A DNA stretch of 64,000 bases, from positions 7,482 to 71,481 of the forward strand of contig CAYOJJ010000019.1 of NCBI GenBank assembly GCA_964404255.1, in the 5' to 3' direction. Source of the stretch: JAFDZW01 sp964404255 (GTDB lineage Bacteria; Bacteroidota; Ignavibacteria; Palsa-1295). A program made the translations under genes and the position numbers. Numbering within the stretch: position 1 is the stretch's first letter; the number at the start of each line of letters is the position of its first letter. The notes under the pieces are model-generated. The model searched no databases, was not told the DNA's origin, and saw only the letters and a program-made list of their open reading frames with translations. Of this stretch, positions 44,377-53,803 are shown piece by piece.

Positions 44377-44420
44377 GAATTGCTGTCGCTGCAATTCAAC
44401 GGACACGACAAATTGTGTCC
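44377..44420. promoter_or_regulatory. Two adjacent hairpins in the leader of the orphan operon
   Basis: GAATTGC/GCAATTC (44377-44383 with 44391-44397) and GGACACGA/TTGTGTCC (44401-44408 with 44413-44420, one G-T pair) sit 34-77 bases before the ATG of protein A. They could be operator sites or leader RNA stems. Confidence 0.45.
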
Positions 44421-44644
44421 CCACCGAGTTCGGGCAATCTGCACTATTTTTTGAGGTTTTTTAGGTTCGTTTTATTGGCTTATTTTGATCAAAAATGGAG
44501 GTATTTGTCAATAAAGAATTTAATAGAATACTACCCGTAGCATAGAATCTAAATTGCAAACCGAACAGCCTCTGCAAAGGAACAACAACTATGGATAAGG
44601 CCTTATAATAGTAGTCCTCTTATATTTAAAATGTCACAAAAACT

Positions 44645-44690
44645 AAACCGGTGGTTATAACTAATACTGTTATAACCACCGGTTTTAATA
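44645..44690 (-). terminator. Long intrinsic terminator after the 2051-residue T9SS gene
   Basis: Perfect 17-base stem (44645-44661 with 44669-44685), core ACCGGTGGTTATAAC, loop TAATACT. On the minus strand it is followed by TTTAGTTTTTG-type T-rich sequence. Confidence 0.85.
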
Positions 44691-44704
44691 TTAACAGAGT
44701 CAGG

Positions 44705-47700
44705 TTATCTACGTAGTTCGAATTTCTTAGTTAGTACTTGCGAACCAGCTTGAACCCGTAAAAAATATACTCCATCGGCTAATCCAGAATTCCCGATTTG
44801 GAATGTCTTTGCACCGGGAGTATTCATATCATTATAGAGAGTACTTATAGTCCTTCCCATTGCATCAAAGACAGCCACCCGCATCGGAAGATTTGCAGGG
44901 GCATCGATATTTGCCGTTGTAAAATCTCTATAAGGATTTGGGAAAATATCGACACTAATTGGTTTGATTTCCTCAGCTTTAGTAATTATAGGGTTGTTTG
45001 TTGCAATCTTATAACTATTGCCAGCGCTATCAAGAAGCGGAGCCGGTATATCATAGATCGAGCTATCATACACGACCTGATGGTAGCTTTCCAAATTATC
45101 GTTGGCAGGAGCAACATTAAACCCATGACCTCTCGTATAAGCTTCTAAAGCTAAATAAACAGTATCCGAAGTTATGGAGCCCGGTACAATATGCAACCGG
45201 TTTTCTGCTTGACGATAGTTTACCGAAGAGCGAAATACACCTGCATAATAGATAGCTGAGTCTAAGATCCATGCCAAATCATTTGACGATGCTTTACGTG
45301 CGACTAGCCTGAAGCCAAAGGTATCGGCAACAGCCTGAATACATGGTGAAGCATAAGCGGTATCTCCCCGCTGGAAGGTGCCAACTCGGAACGTAGTACT
45401 TAAACTTATGGAGTCGCCGGGGGATAATACTAATTTACTTGATCGCAATCCTCCAGCAGAAAGCCCACCATCTCCATATCTAATTGTATCTTCCCAATCC
45501 CAGCCGTTCCAGAGTAAAGTAAAAGCAGAGAAACCTAAGTTTCTTCTTACCGTTACATCGGAAGCCTTAGCTACGAATGTACTTGGACAAGAACAGAATT
45601 TTGGTTTTACAATCAAGGTCTGAAAACGGCTAAGCGTATCGATCTGCTTAGATAGTGGAAAATCATAGGCTGTTAAATGAGCAGTATAAGTTGGGTTGGT
45701 ATCTATTAGCAGATTATCCCTATAGGCTAGCGGCTGTAAAATACCATTATATTTAGTTCGTGCGGCCATTGAAGGCTCAAGAGATTCTTCTGGCATCGGG
45801 ACAATTTCCCATTTTGGAATTGGTTGCACCAACGATAATGCCGAACTCTTAAAATACCCGTAGTGCGCCAACCGACTTATATTATCAATTGGACTGTTCC
45901 AAGCGATACGGACGATGTCTTGCCAGCTTGTATCCGTAGTAACCATACTGGAGATGGCCACTGTATTTGAGTCCGCAGCCGTTATAACCGGGAAAGTACT
46001 TACAGAATCCGGGTGGGCCCCAATAGTACGAAAATTGCTTTCAAAGCCAAAGAAAGAAGAGAACTTGGACCATACTCCTCTATTATCTCTATCACGAAGC
46101 GTCGTATAGTGCCTTCTAAATAATCCGCTATCAAGCGAGTTATGCACGAGCGGCGGTGGAGTTGATTCCCAAACTACATACACATGACGTTGAGGAGTCA
46201 AAGCAATAGAAGGGTAATGATGCTCACAGTAGGGCATGCCAATAGAGAGGTCTTTTAATCCTGTTAATGAAATGGTAGTAGGATTAACACTATCACTATG
46301 ATAAGCTTTAATAAAGAAGATTTCCGAAAGTGGTTCCTGCCCTTCTTCAAAAGCAATATAGCAGGTGTCGGAAGGAGTTCCGGTAATACCAGTATCTATT
46401 GGATTCATATGGGAGGCTAAGGATATAAACTTCGTCTCGAATTTATTAGAGGCCCAAAATGAATTTTGCGCAACTACTTGCCCCAAAGAATTTACAATAG
46501 CAATTTCTGCCCCTTGCGAAGGATTACGCCATGATACCCAAAAAGATAATCCTTGAGATTGAGAAGGGACAATAGCAGGTGCTGCTTTGGAATCAGAAAA
46601 TGACTTATATCGATCTAATGTGTCGCTTACAGAATAATTATAGGGAGCAGCTGTTGAGGCATAGCGAAAGATGACATAAGTCGAGTCATTGCCAGGACCC
46701 GCATAATCTAAGGCATATACCATCCCAATTCCAGAGCTATCGGCAGGATAGGCACAAATGGCAGGTGTCTGAGCTTTTCCACTATTATCGATAATACTAT
46801 CAACAGTGGCTGCGGGTTCACGTTTTTTGGCGCTCATTGTATCGCTCAGTATTTCCTGAGGGTAGCATACATAAATTCCGCCATGACTTTCTTTTGCCAT
46901 AGCTAAAGAAGGCTGGCTAGAACGATTTTCCATCGAAGATAACCGAGCGGCATTGTTGAAATTAAAGTTTGTCGTAAGACTAAAATTATTTCCGAAATTA
47001 GGAGAGATAGTTAGTAGCGTCCCTTCTCCGGGCGCGAGTTCTACCGAAAGATAATTAGTAGATCCGGAACTGCTACCATAATTGTAGCTGTCGATATGTG
47101 TGGAAGTCTTTCGACGCAGATCTCTTACTATCAAATCATAAGAAGGGCACTCAGACGGATGTTTTATAAAATATGGGCGATACAAGTCTTCATCTAAATC
47201 ACATGTATTGAGCTGGAATTTAACAATACGAGCGTCTATTGCCCCGAGCATAGGCTCTGTTAAATCTAGATCCGAGATCCAGAAATTTTTATCAGATTCA
47301 TCGGCGGCTTTAATATGATCCCAGGTATTTCCGTCTTCAGTTTTGGGCTCAAAATATAACGGCCATGTTCGTGGATTTGCGATCATTACATATTTCGTAG
47401 ATGGAAATGACTTTTGCTTGAATATGCTTACCCTACAAAAAGTATGTTCTGCATCATCGGAAACGGAGGTTCCACTAACGGTACTATCTATAAAGTGAGC
47501 TGTTTTTGTCTTTGTATCAAAGGTATTGATATAACGTTTAACTAAATCCGTAGTAATAGATTTTATTGGATATTGGCTTTCTGGGTCTGCAAAAGTTACA
47601 TCGCCGAATCTTGTATCGGTTGATCGAAGCCAGTAGAGTTTAGACAGCGTTGAAGCAATAGGTAGAATATCTTTTGCAAGCCTAGTTGCTCCATCGAACC

Positions 47701-50700
47701 GCTCCTTAAATCCATAAAATGTAGGTAGCCATACATTAAACTCATCAGAAATATCTAATGGGTATCTGTGGGCATAATTCCATAAATAAGTATTTAAGAA
47801 ATCATATGGGCTTGGGGTATGTGTAGGACCATATGTTGTATAAGCGGGAGTTCCACTTTTAAAGAAACTACTTATAGGGTCACTTCCTTCGGTAAAAAGC
47901 ACCCAATTACTTTGATCGGGAAAAATTGTACTTGAGCTATATGCCGTTGTAGTAGGTGTACTACTAGTTGAAATAACAAATGTCGATGGTGATCCAGTGT
48001 ACCCACCATTTAGATAGCTACTCCAGCCAACGGTATTATCGGGCGTAAGGGATGAAGGGATCCATTGATATTCATAAAAATCTGGGTCTCCAGTTGACGT
48101 GATATGCCCATGTCCATCAGTATGGACAATAGGCCGATAATCAAAACTAATTTGATCGGTCACTCCAGAGGGTTGCTTTGGAAGAATAATTTCTTTATTG
48201 CTCCCCTTTAGACCAAGACGTAAATTTAATAAGGACTCTTTTAGACATGGTGAAGTGCCGCTATGTTCTGATGGGGACGTGCACCCGTCTTTATCTTTGA
48301 ACCAACCATCGAAATCATGTTCATAATTTTCCGTAGTCATTCCGATATCGGCACCGTGGTCATTACCCACAGAATTAAAGAAAATGCCTTTTGCACCCCA
48401 ACATAATGCATCCCATCCATCCGCACGAATTTCCGATGAAACTTGGGGACGAGTGTAAACAAAATATTCTGGTCCATGCGCAGGGTTTGGCGGTGCTGTA
48501 ATTAAAGAAGTTGATTTTAGGAGTTCATCGAATCTGAATGGTTTATCTCTTAAAGCATACCGTTGAGTTGCATTATAGTTAAAAACGTCCGTTTGGCAAG
48601 CCATAACATATTCGTGCCAGACATTCGTAATATACCAATCATCTTTAGGAGAACTACTCAAAGCAGAATAATGACGATAGGGCAATTCAGTGTTATCATT
48701 GACCCAACCAGCAGTTCCAATAGTTGATAAGAGAGAATACCATTTTTGATTGTAGTCAATAGTCGTACTTTTCCCAACTGCATTGTTGTACTCAAAAATT
48801 GAGAGGGCAGCTTTCATATGATCGTTATCACTTTTGCCTAAATAATGCTGCATCCTAAAGGTATATTCTGGATAATCGGTGAGCTTTTGGGATAGAACGT
48901 CTCCTTTCCATGTTGTAAGATTTGTTGGTAGTGTGGCAAGCAAAGTATTATCCCACCCTGCTGTTCCAAATCCCATATCAGTGTAATCCATGCCATATTT
49001 AAAAGTTGTTATGTCATCCCCGGGTGTCTGACCACTCGCAAGATGGCTTATGCTAAATCTACTATCATTATAATGACGTATCCATGCTGGAACTCCATCG
49101 GCAGGAAACATAGGTGGTTTAGTACTCCAATCTGTAGTGCCATCATTTTCGCCCGATATAGATGTTATATCAAACGATTCTTGCATTATCGGAGGACACG
49201 GTGGGTTTCCACCATTTTGGTCTTCATATATGGCTTTTACGCTAGAATAAGACCCCCCACCCTCCGCTGCAACATTATTCGACTGAAAGGAATAAAACTG
49301 CAAATGGCAAGGATTGTTATTGCCAAATATGGAAGCATCACTTAGGTTATATAAAAGCTTATCCAAATAGGCAATTTCCCGATATTGGTGTTGTTGCAAT
49401 TCTCCACCCAGAGAAAGAGCCCCTAGTCCTGCCAGAGCCTCTTTTCCTTGCAGTGTCTTAAGCTGATTTAAATTCTCTTTAAGTATTGCTGTTAGACAAT
49501 TATCCAAATATCCTGATAGGATTTGATCCATAGTGGTTGACCGTGTCCTAAATCCACGAAAATAAATTCCTAAATTATGATTGCTAATCAGGCGACACTC
49601 AATTTTCATGGCATATAATGTTGTGGTGCCACTTAGCACAGTTAAGGGGATAGCATGAATTCGCTTAATGGCATAATTTTGTCCTGCAAATTTTGTAAGT
49701 GTTACGGGTTCGAGCGAATGGAATGTAGATGCTATACTATCTGCGTAATCGTTATAACAAATATTAAACCGATTAGAACCCATTGCAACATCTGGGTAAG
49801 TGTTTTCTACGGGCAGGACAGCGCCATTCGGATCTTTATAAATTACATCTACCTGAATACTGAACAAAGCATCTGTTCTATGAGGATCCGAGTGGCTAAG
49901 ACTTTCTATAGTACCAGCATCAACGTCGGTCGAGTTAATATGAAATTTTTCAGAAGGCTTAAATCTATAAATGATATCTAAACGGAGTGAATCGTTTCTA
50001 ATGACTTCAGAGTCAATAATCGAGGTACTATGCTTATAGAAATCGCCGTCGGTTAATTGAGTTTCCCCATAGCTATATTGATGATTGGTAGCATCCACTA
50101 TTAAAGGAGATGTCGTAACGGGGTTATTTCCTGTAATGATAGCGTTATCATAGTGTATAGTGAAAGAAGGGTAATAATATGGTAAAATAGATTTCCCATC
50201 GCCTTCATGAAAAACCACAATATTATCCCCATCTCCGGTTGCGTCATAGTCAAAGCGCTTTTCGACATTAGCTGTGTAGGAGAAAGTCTCCGGGTCTATA
50301 TCCGGTTGAGTCCATGTATGGTATGTTCTGGAGTCAAGGGCTATTAAACTAGCATCTTTACTAAATGGATTAGTATTCCATAATGGATTTGTTTCAAAGT
50401 CAAACTCATAGGGATTGGTGGCAGGAACACCACCAGTATGAGAAATATAGCTGGCTAAAAAATATCTCCGTTCAACACAAGGAGAGATAGCTTTACCACC
50501 GGTAAAATAATGGAGCATATTGGATTCCATTCCAAAGTAGGTCTTCATTTTATCAGTGGTAGTCGTCATCCATTTAGGTACTTCACTTGGACCACCATTA
50601 GGCGTTACAGAAAACCCGATTGGATCATTATAACTTTTATTAAAATACATTGTATTAAAACCAGACAAAACCATATCATGAAGAAGGCTGGATGCTTTCA

Positions 50701-50860
50701 ACAAGCCACTGCCTAAATCACTTTCGGGATGAATATATAATCCGAAATCAAAACCGCCTATAGGAAAAATATTTGAGGCGACATGGTCTTGAGCATAGAA
50801 TTCAGGAGTATTAACAAATAAACACAGGGCAAGCAATATGCCTGAAATAATAGATTTCAT
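44705..50860 (-). CDS. Giant T9SS cargo protein (2051 residues)
   Basis: The signal peptide ends EFYAQ. The N-terminal 120 residues include a GFDFGLYIHPESD stretch. The middle is long and beta-rich with Ser/Thr/Asp-rich segments and a run WDALCWGAKGIFFNS around residue 800 that looks like a TIM-barrel strand end. The region around 1500-1800 has beta-sheet and propeller-like features (HHYPSIAL, VYVVWEST). The C-terminus carries FPNPYRDFTTANID and DGVYFLRVQ, a T9SS domain. No known enzyme domain is clear. It lies 40 bases after the FG-GAP gene stop in the same direction, a likely operon. Similar in design to the 1775-residue protein at 53.8 kb. Confidence 0.85.
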   Translation of the reverse strand: MKSIISGILLALCLFVNTPEFYAQDHVASNIFPIGGFDFGLYIHPESDLGSGLLKASSLLHDMVLSGFNTMYFNKSYNDPIGFSVTPNGGPSEVPKWMTTTTDKMKTYFGMESNMLHYFTGGKAISPCVERRYFLASYISHTGGVPATNPYEFDFETNPLWNTNPFSKDASLIALDSRTYHTWTQPDIDPETFSYTANVEKRFDYDATGDGDNIVVFHEGDGKSILPYYYPSFTIHYDNAIITGNNPVTTSPLIVDATNHQYSYGETQLTDGDFYKHSTSIIDSEVIRNDSLRLDIIYRFKPSEKFHINSTDVDAGTIESLSHSDPHRTDALFSIQVDVIYKDPNGAVLPVENTYPDVAMGSNRFNICYNDYADSIASTFHSLEPVTLTKFAGQNYAIKRIHAIPLTVLSGTTTLYAMKIECRLISNHNLGIYFRGFRTRSTTMDQILSGYLDNCLTAILKENLNQLKTLQGKEALAGLGALSLGGELQQHQYREIAYLDKLLYNLSDASIFGNNNPCHLQFYSFQSNNVAAEGGGSYSSVKAIYEDQNGGNPPCPPIMQESFDITSISGENDGTTDWSTKPPMFPADGVPAWIRHYNDSRFSISHLASGQTPGDDITTFKYGMDYTDMGFGTAGWDNTLLATLPTNLTTWKGDVLSQKLTDYPEYTFRMQHYLGKSDNDHMKAALSIFEYNNAVGKSTTIDYNQKWYSLLSTIGTAGWVNDNTELPYRHYSALSSSPKDDWYITNVWHEYVMACQTDVFNYNATQRYALRDKPFRFDELLKSTSLITAPPNPAHGPEYFVYTRPQVSSEIRADGWDALCWGAKGIFFNSVGNDHGADIGMTTENYEHDFDGWFKDKDGCTSPSEHSGTSPCLKESLLNLRLGLKGSNKEIILPKQPSGVTDQISFDYRPIVHTDGHGHITSTGDPDFYEYQWIPSSLTPDNTVGWSSYLNGGYTGSPSTFVISTSSTPTTTAYSSSTIFPDQSNWVLFTEGSDPISSFFKSGTPAYTTYGPTHTPSPYDFLNTYLWNYAHRYPLDISDEFNVWLPTFYGFKERFDGATRLAKDILPIASTLSKLYWLRSTDTRFGDVTFADPESQYPIKSITTDLVKRYINTFDTKTKTAHFIDSTVSGTSVSDDAEHTFCRVSIFKQKSFPSTKYVMIANPRTWPLYFEPKTEDGNTWDHIKAADESDKNFWISDLDLTEPMLGAIDARIVKFQLNTCDLDEDLYRPYFIKHPSECPSYDLIVRDLRRKTSTHIDSYNYGSSSGSTNYLSVELAPGEGTLLTISPNFGNNFSLTTNFNFNNAARLSSMENRSSQPSLAMAKESHGGIYVCYPQEILSDTMSAKKREPAATVDSIIDNSGKAQTPAICAYPADSSGIGMVYALDYAGPGNDSTYVIFRYASTAAPYNYSVSDTLDRYKSFSDSKAAPAIVPSQSQGLSFWVSWRNPSQGAEIAIVNSLGQVVAQNSFWASNKFETKFISLASHMNPIDTGITGTPSDTCYIAFEEGQEPLSEIFFIKAYHSDSVNPTTISLTGLKDLSIGMPYCEHHYPSIALTPQRHVYVVWESTPPPLVHNSLDSGLFRRHYTTLRDRDNRGVWSKFSSFFGFESNFRTIGAHPDSVSTFPVITAADSNTVAISSMVTTDTSWQDIVRIAWNSPIDNISRLAHYGYFKSSALSLVQPIPKWEIVPMPEESLEPSMAARTKYNGILQPLAYRDNLLIDTNPTYTAHLTAYDFPLSKQIDTLSRFQTLIVKPKFCSCPSTFVAKASDVTVRRNLGFSAFTLLWNGWDWEDTIRYGDGGLSAGGLRSSKLVLSPGDSISLSTTFRVGTFQRGDTAYASPCIQAVADTFGFRLVARKASSNDLAWILDSAIYYAGVFRSSVNYRQAENRLHIVPGSITSDTVYLALEAYTRGHGFNVAPANDNLESYHQVVYDSSIYDIPAPLLDSAGNSYKIATNNPIITKAEEIKPISVDIFPNPYRDFTTANIDAPANLPMRVAVFDAMGRTISTLYNDMNTPGAKTFQIGNSGLADGVYFLRVQAGSQVLTKKFELRR

Positions 50861-50900
50861 TGTTCGACCTTTCGTGGCTAAGTGTTTTGAGAATATTTTC

Positions 50901-52718
50901 CTATGGAATTATCATAACAGGAATGTGGGGAGACCGATAGGACCCGCATTGGACTGTTATATAATAATTACCATAAGGAAGTTTGGGCAAGCGGACTGGT
51001 ACGGTTTCTTGCCTTGAATTAAACGCACACACTTGTTGGATTACGGTTCTGCCCAGTTGATCCGTAAGAGTGACGGAACCGGTAGCAGCTTCGAAGCCGC
51101 TGCACTGAATAAAAATATGGTCTGATGCAGGGTTCGGATAAATCTTAATAGATTCTGACTCAGGTTCGTTTCTAGTTATCTCATTCAAGTGTTGGGGGAT
51201 CTTCTTTGAGCCATATATAATACCTATTGACCCGACGTAATCCCAATCCTTCTGGGCATCGGGAGTACTAGTAAACTGTGGCATCGCCACTATAATATCA
51301 CCTAAGCCATCGTGATTTACATCGGTGCCGACGGCATGCACAATAGGCCCGAAATGATCCTGCCCGAAAAACATGTCGGCTCGTTCATCCATCGAGTCCC
51401 CTAGCGCATAGACAAAGCAAAAGTTTTCCGATGGGGTGCCACCAACCATACTGGAAACGAGTAAGTAATCATAGCCTCTTCCATCGAGATCACCTACATT
51501 TGCATAGAAATCAGGTTGGTAGGCTAGTGAGAAGTTATTTTTATCGATCCGTCTAGGTTGCCTAAGCAGGAAATCCGGACTATCGACATAGAGATGTTTC
51601 TTTCCAAAATCCGACCCACCTCGGTAAAAATAGAATGAGGTGGAAGTACTATCATTTCGAACGATGGGTAACGCGAGGTCGATGCTTCTGTCATTGGCTG
51701 AGCGAGGAAATGCACGAATAGCAATAGCCGGATAGTTCACAAAAGGGTGATTGTTTCCAAAGGGTTGCGTTGAATAGGTTGCCTGATTCTCCCAATTAGA
51801 AAACAAAGTGTCTTCACGTAGCTCCAGAGCCATATGAACTAAATTCAATGGCTGTTCATATTTATAATGATGAACGTTCCCCAAAGGATCAACTCGCAAC
51901 ACGTCCTTATGACCAACCCCTCTAAAATCGGCAGCTAGGCTTGTTCCCGGCCCCTGAGTCAAATTAACTGGGACATAACAGACCGTCTGAATACTATCTG
52001 GTCCTTTAACCGCTCCACTAGTATAAAGTGATTCGCCTCCTTTATACAAAAATAGTATTAATGAATCTGTACGAAGGGTATGGGCATCATTTAGAAATTT
52101 GGAAAATCGCCAGCCCACAACAACATCATTTACACTATCGGAAGTGAAGAAATCAACATAAGGTAAGAGATCGACGCTACCGGGACCCAGCCCATTAGAA
52201 AAATTGAAATCGGTAAACCATAGCTCTGTCTTACGTTCTTCATTATAATTGCCATTCTCATCCGACCAATAAATAATCGGCCCAGTACTACTAACAAGAT
52301 CATACGTAAGCAAATCAATCAGATGTGGTGAATGGAAATGACCTGCTATTACCCGGTCGAGCAAATGAATATTTCGCTGTTTATATTGTAAATTATGAAG
52401 GGAAAACGAAGAAGATAGGGTAACCGAACAAACGGTGTCATAATATGAAGACTGGTGCGAATTTCTGGGAGCAACTCCATAAAGAAATAATTCATTGGGA
52501 GTAGAAGTATCGGCAGAAGGAATTAAGTAAATATTACTTCCTAACGCCTGCTCATTCGCCTGCCCATAAATGGTATCGTATTGAGACGCAATGCCTTCTA
52601 AAGGCTCATAATAATGGGGGTCTAATGCTTTAGATTTCAGTTGTGCATGGCTGGTCCTTACTGAAAGAACCATAGAACCGATAACCACTAGAAATAAAAT
52701 GACAGTTATTTTTAGCAT
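50901..52718 (-). CDS. FG-GAP repeat T9SS protein
   Basis: A 605-residue secreted protein with signal ending RTSHAQ. FG-GAP/VCBS-type calcium-binding loops are seen as NVGDLDGRGYDYLLVSS and DVNHDGLGDIIVAM, with more diverged ones before, suggesting an integrin-like propeller. A C-terminal YPNPASDHIFIQ and YGNYYITV segment makes a T9SS sorting domain. A two-box promoter lies about 90-120 bases upstream. It is transcribed together with the giant gene that follows. Ligand unknown. Confidence 0.88.
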   Translation of the reverse strand: MLKITVILFLVVIGSMVLSVRTSHAQLKSKALDPHYYEPLEGIASQYDTIYGQANEQALGSNIYLIPSADTSTPNELFLYGVAPRNSHQSSYYDTVCSVTLSSSFSLHNLQYKQRNIHLLDRVIAGHFHSPHLIDLLTYDLVSSTGPIIYWSDENGNYNEERKTELWFTDFNFSNGLGPGSVDLLPYVDFFTSDSVNDVVVGWRFSKFLNDAHTLRTDSLILFLYKGGESLYTSGAVKGPDSIQTVCYVPVNLTQGPGTSLAADFRGVGHKDVLRVDPLGNVHHYKYEQPLNLVHMALELREDTLFSNWENQATYSTQPFGNNHPFVNYPAIAIRAFPRSANDRSIDLALPIVRNDSTSTSFYFYRGGSDFGKKHLYVDSPDFLLRQPRRIDKNNFSLAYQPDFYANVGDLDGRGYDYLLVSSMVGGTPSENFCFVYALGDSMDERADMFFGQDHFGPIVHAVGTDVNHDGLGDIIVAMPQFTSTPDAQKDWDYVGSIGIIYGSKKIPQHLNEITRNEPESESIKIYPNPASDHIFIQCSGFEAATGSVTLTDQLGRTVIQQVCAFNSRQETVPVRLPKLPYGNYYITVQCGSYRSPHIPVMIIP

Positions 52719-52805
52719 TTAGAAGAGGAGGTATTTACCCGTAATTGTTTTAAGATAAAGACCGTACCGTTTGCCCATGACTAAATCACAATTCTTCTAT
52801 TTTGA

Positions 52806-52837
52806 CAAATATAATACAAAGTTCTCTAATTTCCAAA
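52806..52837 (-). promoter_or_regulatory. Two-box Bacteroidota promoter (TTTG-N20-TATATTTG)
   Basis: Minus strand: TTTG at 52837-52834, 20 bases, then TATATTTG at 52813-52806. Both boxes and the spacing match the Bacteroidota consensus. It should drive the FG-GAP gene and the giant gene after it. Confidence 0.65.
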
Positions 52838-53112
52838 TTTTTTATTAAAAAAACTGTGTAAAAATTGTTAGCATCTAAAATGGATATAAATGGGTCAAGG
52901 TTATGGATGTCTGGTATCATTAATGATATTAGCAAACTGAGGGCTGGCCAGGGTGAATTCATATCGTTTATTGTCTTCAATTCCGTTTAAGAGATCATTG
53001 GCATTGCAATCAAAGCACATCCTATTTAGATCATTTAAATTAGAGTCTGATTTTCCAGTTGAGTCGGACTTAGCGTGATACTTTTTATTTTAACTTTACG
53101 TTGCACTCACCA
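52838..53112. other. AT-rich intergenic stretch
   Basis: No supportable gene. A short minus-strand frame here is a chance frame. A TAACTTTA near-match at 53091-53098, 14 bases before the ATG of the next gene, may be a weak -7 box. Confidence 0.3.
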
Positions 53113-53670
53113 ATGAAAAAAATCATTTTACTATTTGGTATTGTAGGGTTGCTTGCATCCTGTAAAAAAGAGAAAGCATTCTCTAAAGAGGAATTTCAAG
53201 CTATGGAAAACCGTAAAGATTCTATCATTAAGGCACTTCCGCCCGATGAACATGCAAGACTTGATGTAAAAGAAAATAATCATTTGAAGGTAGAAGTTGA
53301 ATACCAAGACAGTTTTAAGACTGTAGTAGGGGCCATAAAATTAGAAGACGGTAAACCTGTACACCAATTGGTTATGACATTCATTAAAACCTCTATCGAT
53401 TTTGTCAATTTTGCTTTTGAACGTGATTCTGGCATCAAATATATCACTACTTTGGGATATATAATCGATAAGAATAAATCCGGGTATAAGATAAAAGCCT
53501 ATTCCTGGTATAGAGGCTCTTATGATAAAAACGGTGGGAAAGCAGCACTTCTCACAACCTCATTATACGAAACACTCTCTAAAATGACCAAAGAGAAAAA
53601 TTATCTCACAGGGAAATATGATTCTCTCAATATCTGGTGGCAGTCAAACCCAACTTATAAAGACTTGTAG
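53113..53670 (+). CDS. Small lipoprotein, unknown
   Basis: A 185-residue lipoprotein starting at ATG 53113: MKKIILLFGIVGLLASCKKE, a clear lipobox (LLASC). The mature part is Lys- and Glu-rich near the N-terminus, then has beta strands. No family recognised. It is AT-rich and flanked by T9SS genes on the other strand, with its own terminator, so it stands alone. Confidence 0.75.
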   Translation: MKKIILLFGIVGLLASCKKEKAFSKEEFQAMENRKDSIIKALPPDEHARLDVKENNHLKVEVEYQDSFKTVVGAIKLEDGKPVHQLVMTFIKTSIDFVNFAFERDSGIKYITTLGYIIDKNKSGYKIKAYSWYRGSYDKNGGKAALLTTSLYETLSKMTKEKNYLTGKYDSLNIWWQSNPTYKDL

Positions 53671-53708
53671 TAATTTACAATACGTACTACTTTTTAATAC
53701 TTATATAC

Positions 53709-53740
53709 AAAAGCCGGGGTCATCGCAACCCCGGCTTTTT
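53709..53740 (+). terminator. Intrinsic terminator
   Basis: Stem AAAAGCCGGGGT/ACCCCGGCTTTT (53709-53720 with 53728-53739), seven-base loop, T-run. It follows the lipoprotein gene and may also act for the converging T9SS gene. Confidence 0.9.
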
Positions 53741-53803
53741 CGTTCGGCATAGTACTCCCACGAAGCGGCGGAGAGTACCTATGTTAGCGCGCTCAGGGAA
53801 CAG

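Noticed and set aside
44344..44704. tRNA or other RNA gene in the gap before the giant T9SS gene
   Set aside because: No cloverleaf or acceptor stem could be drawn; the symmetry in this gap is explained by two leader hairpins and a terminator.
52786..52980. A 64-codon minus-strand frame in the intergenic AT-rich region
   Set aside because: It overlaps the two-box promoter of the FG-GAP gene, has no signal or family pattern, and is within the range expected by chance in AT-rich DNA.
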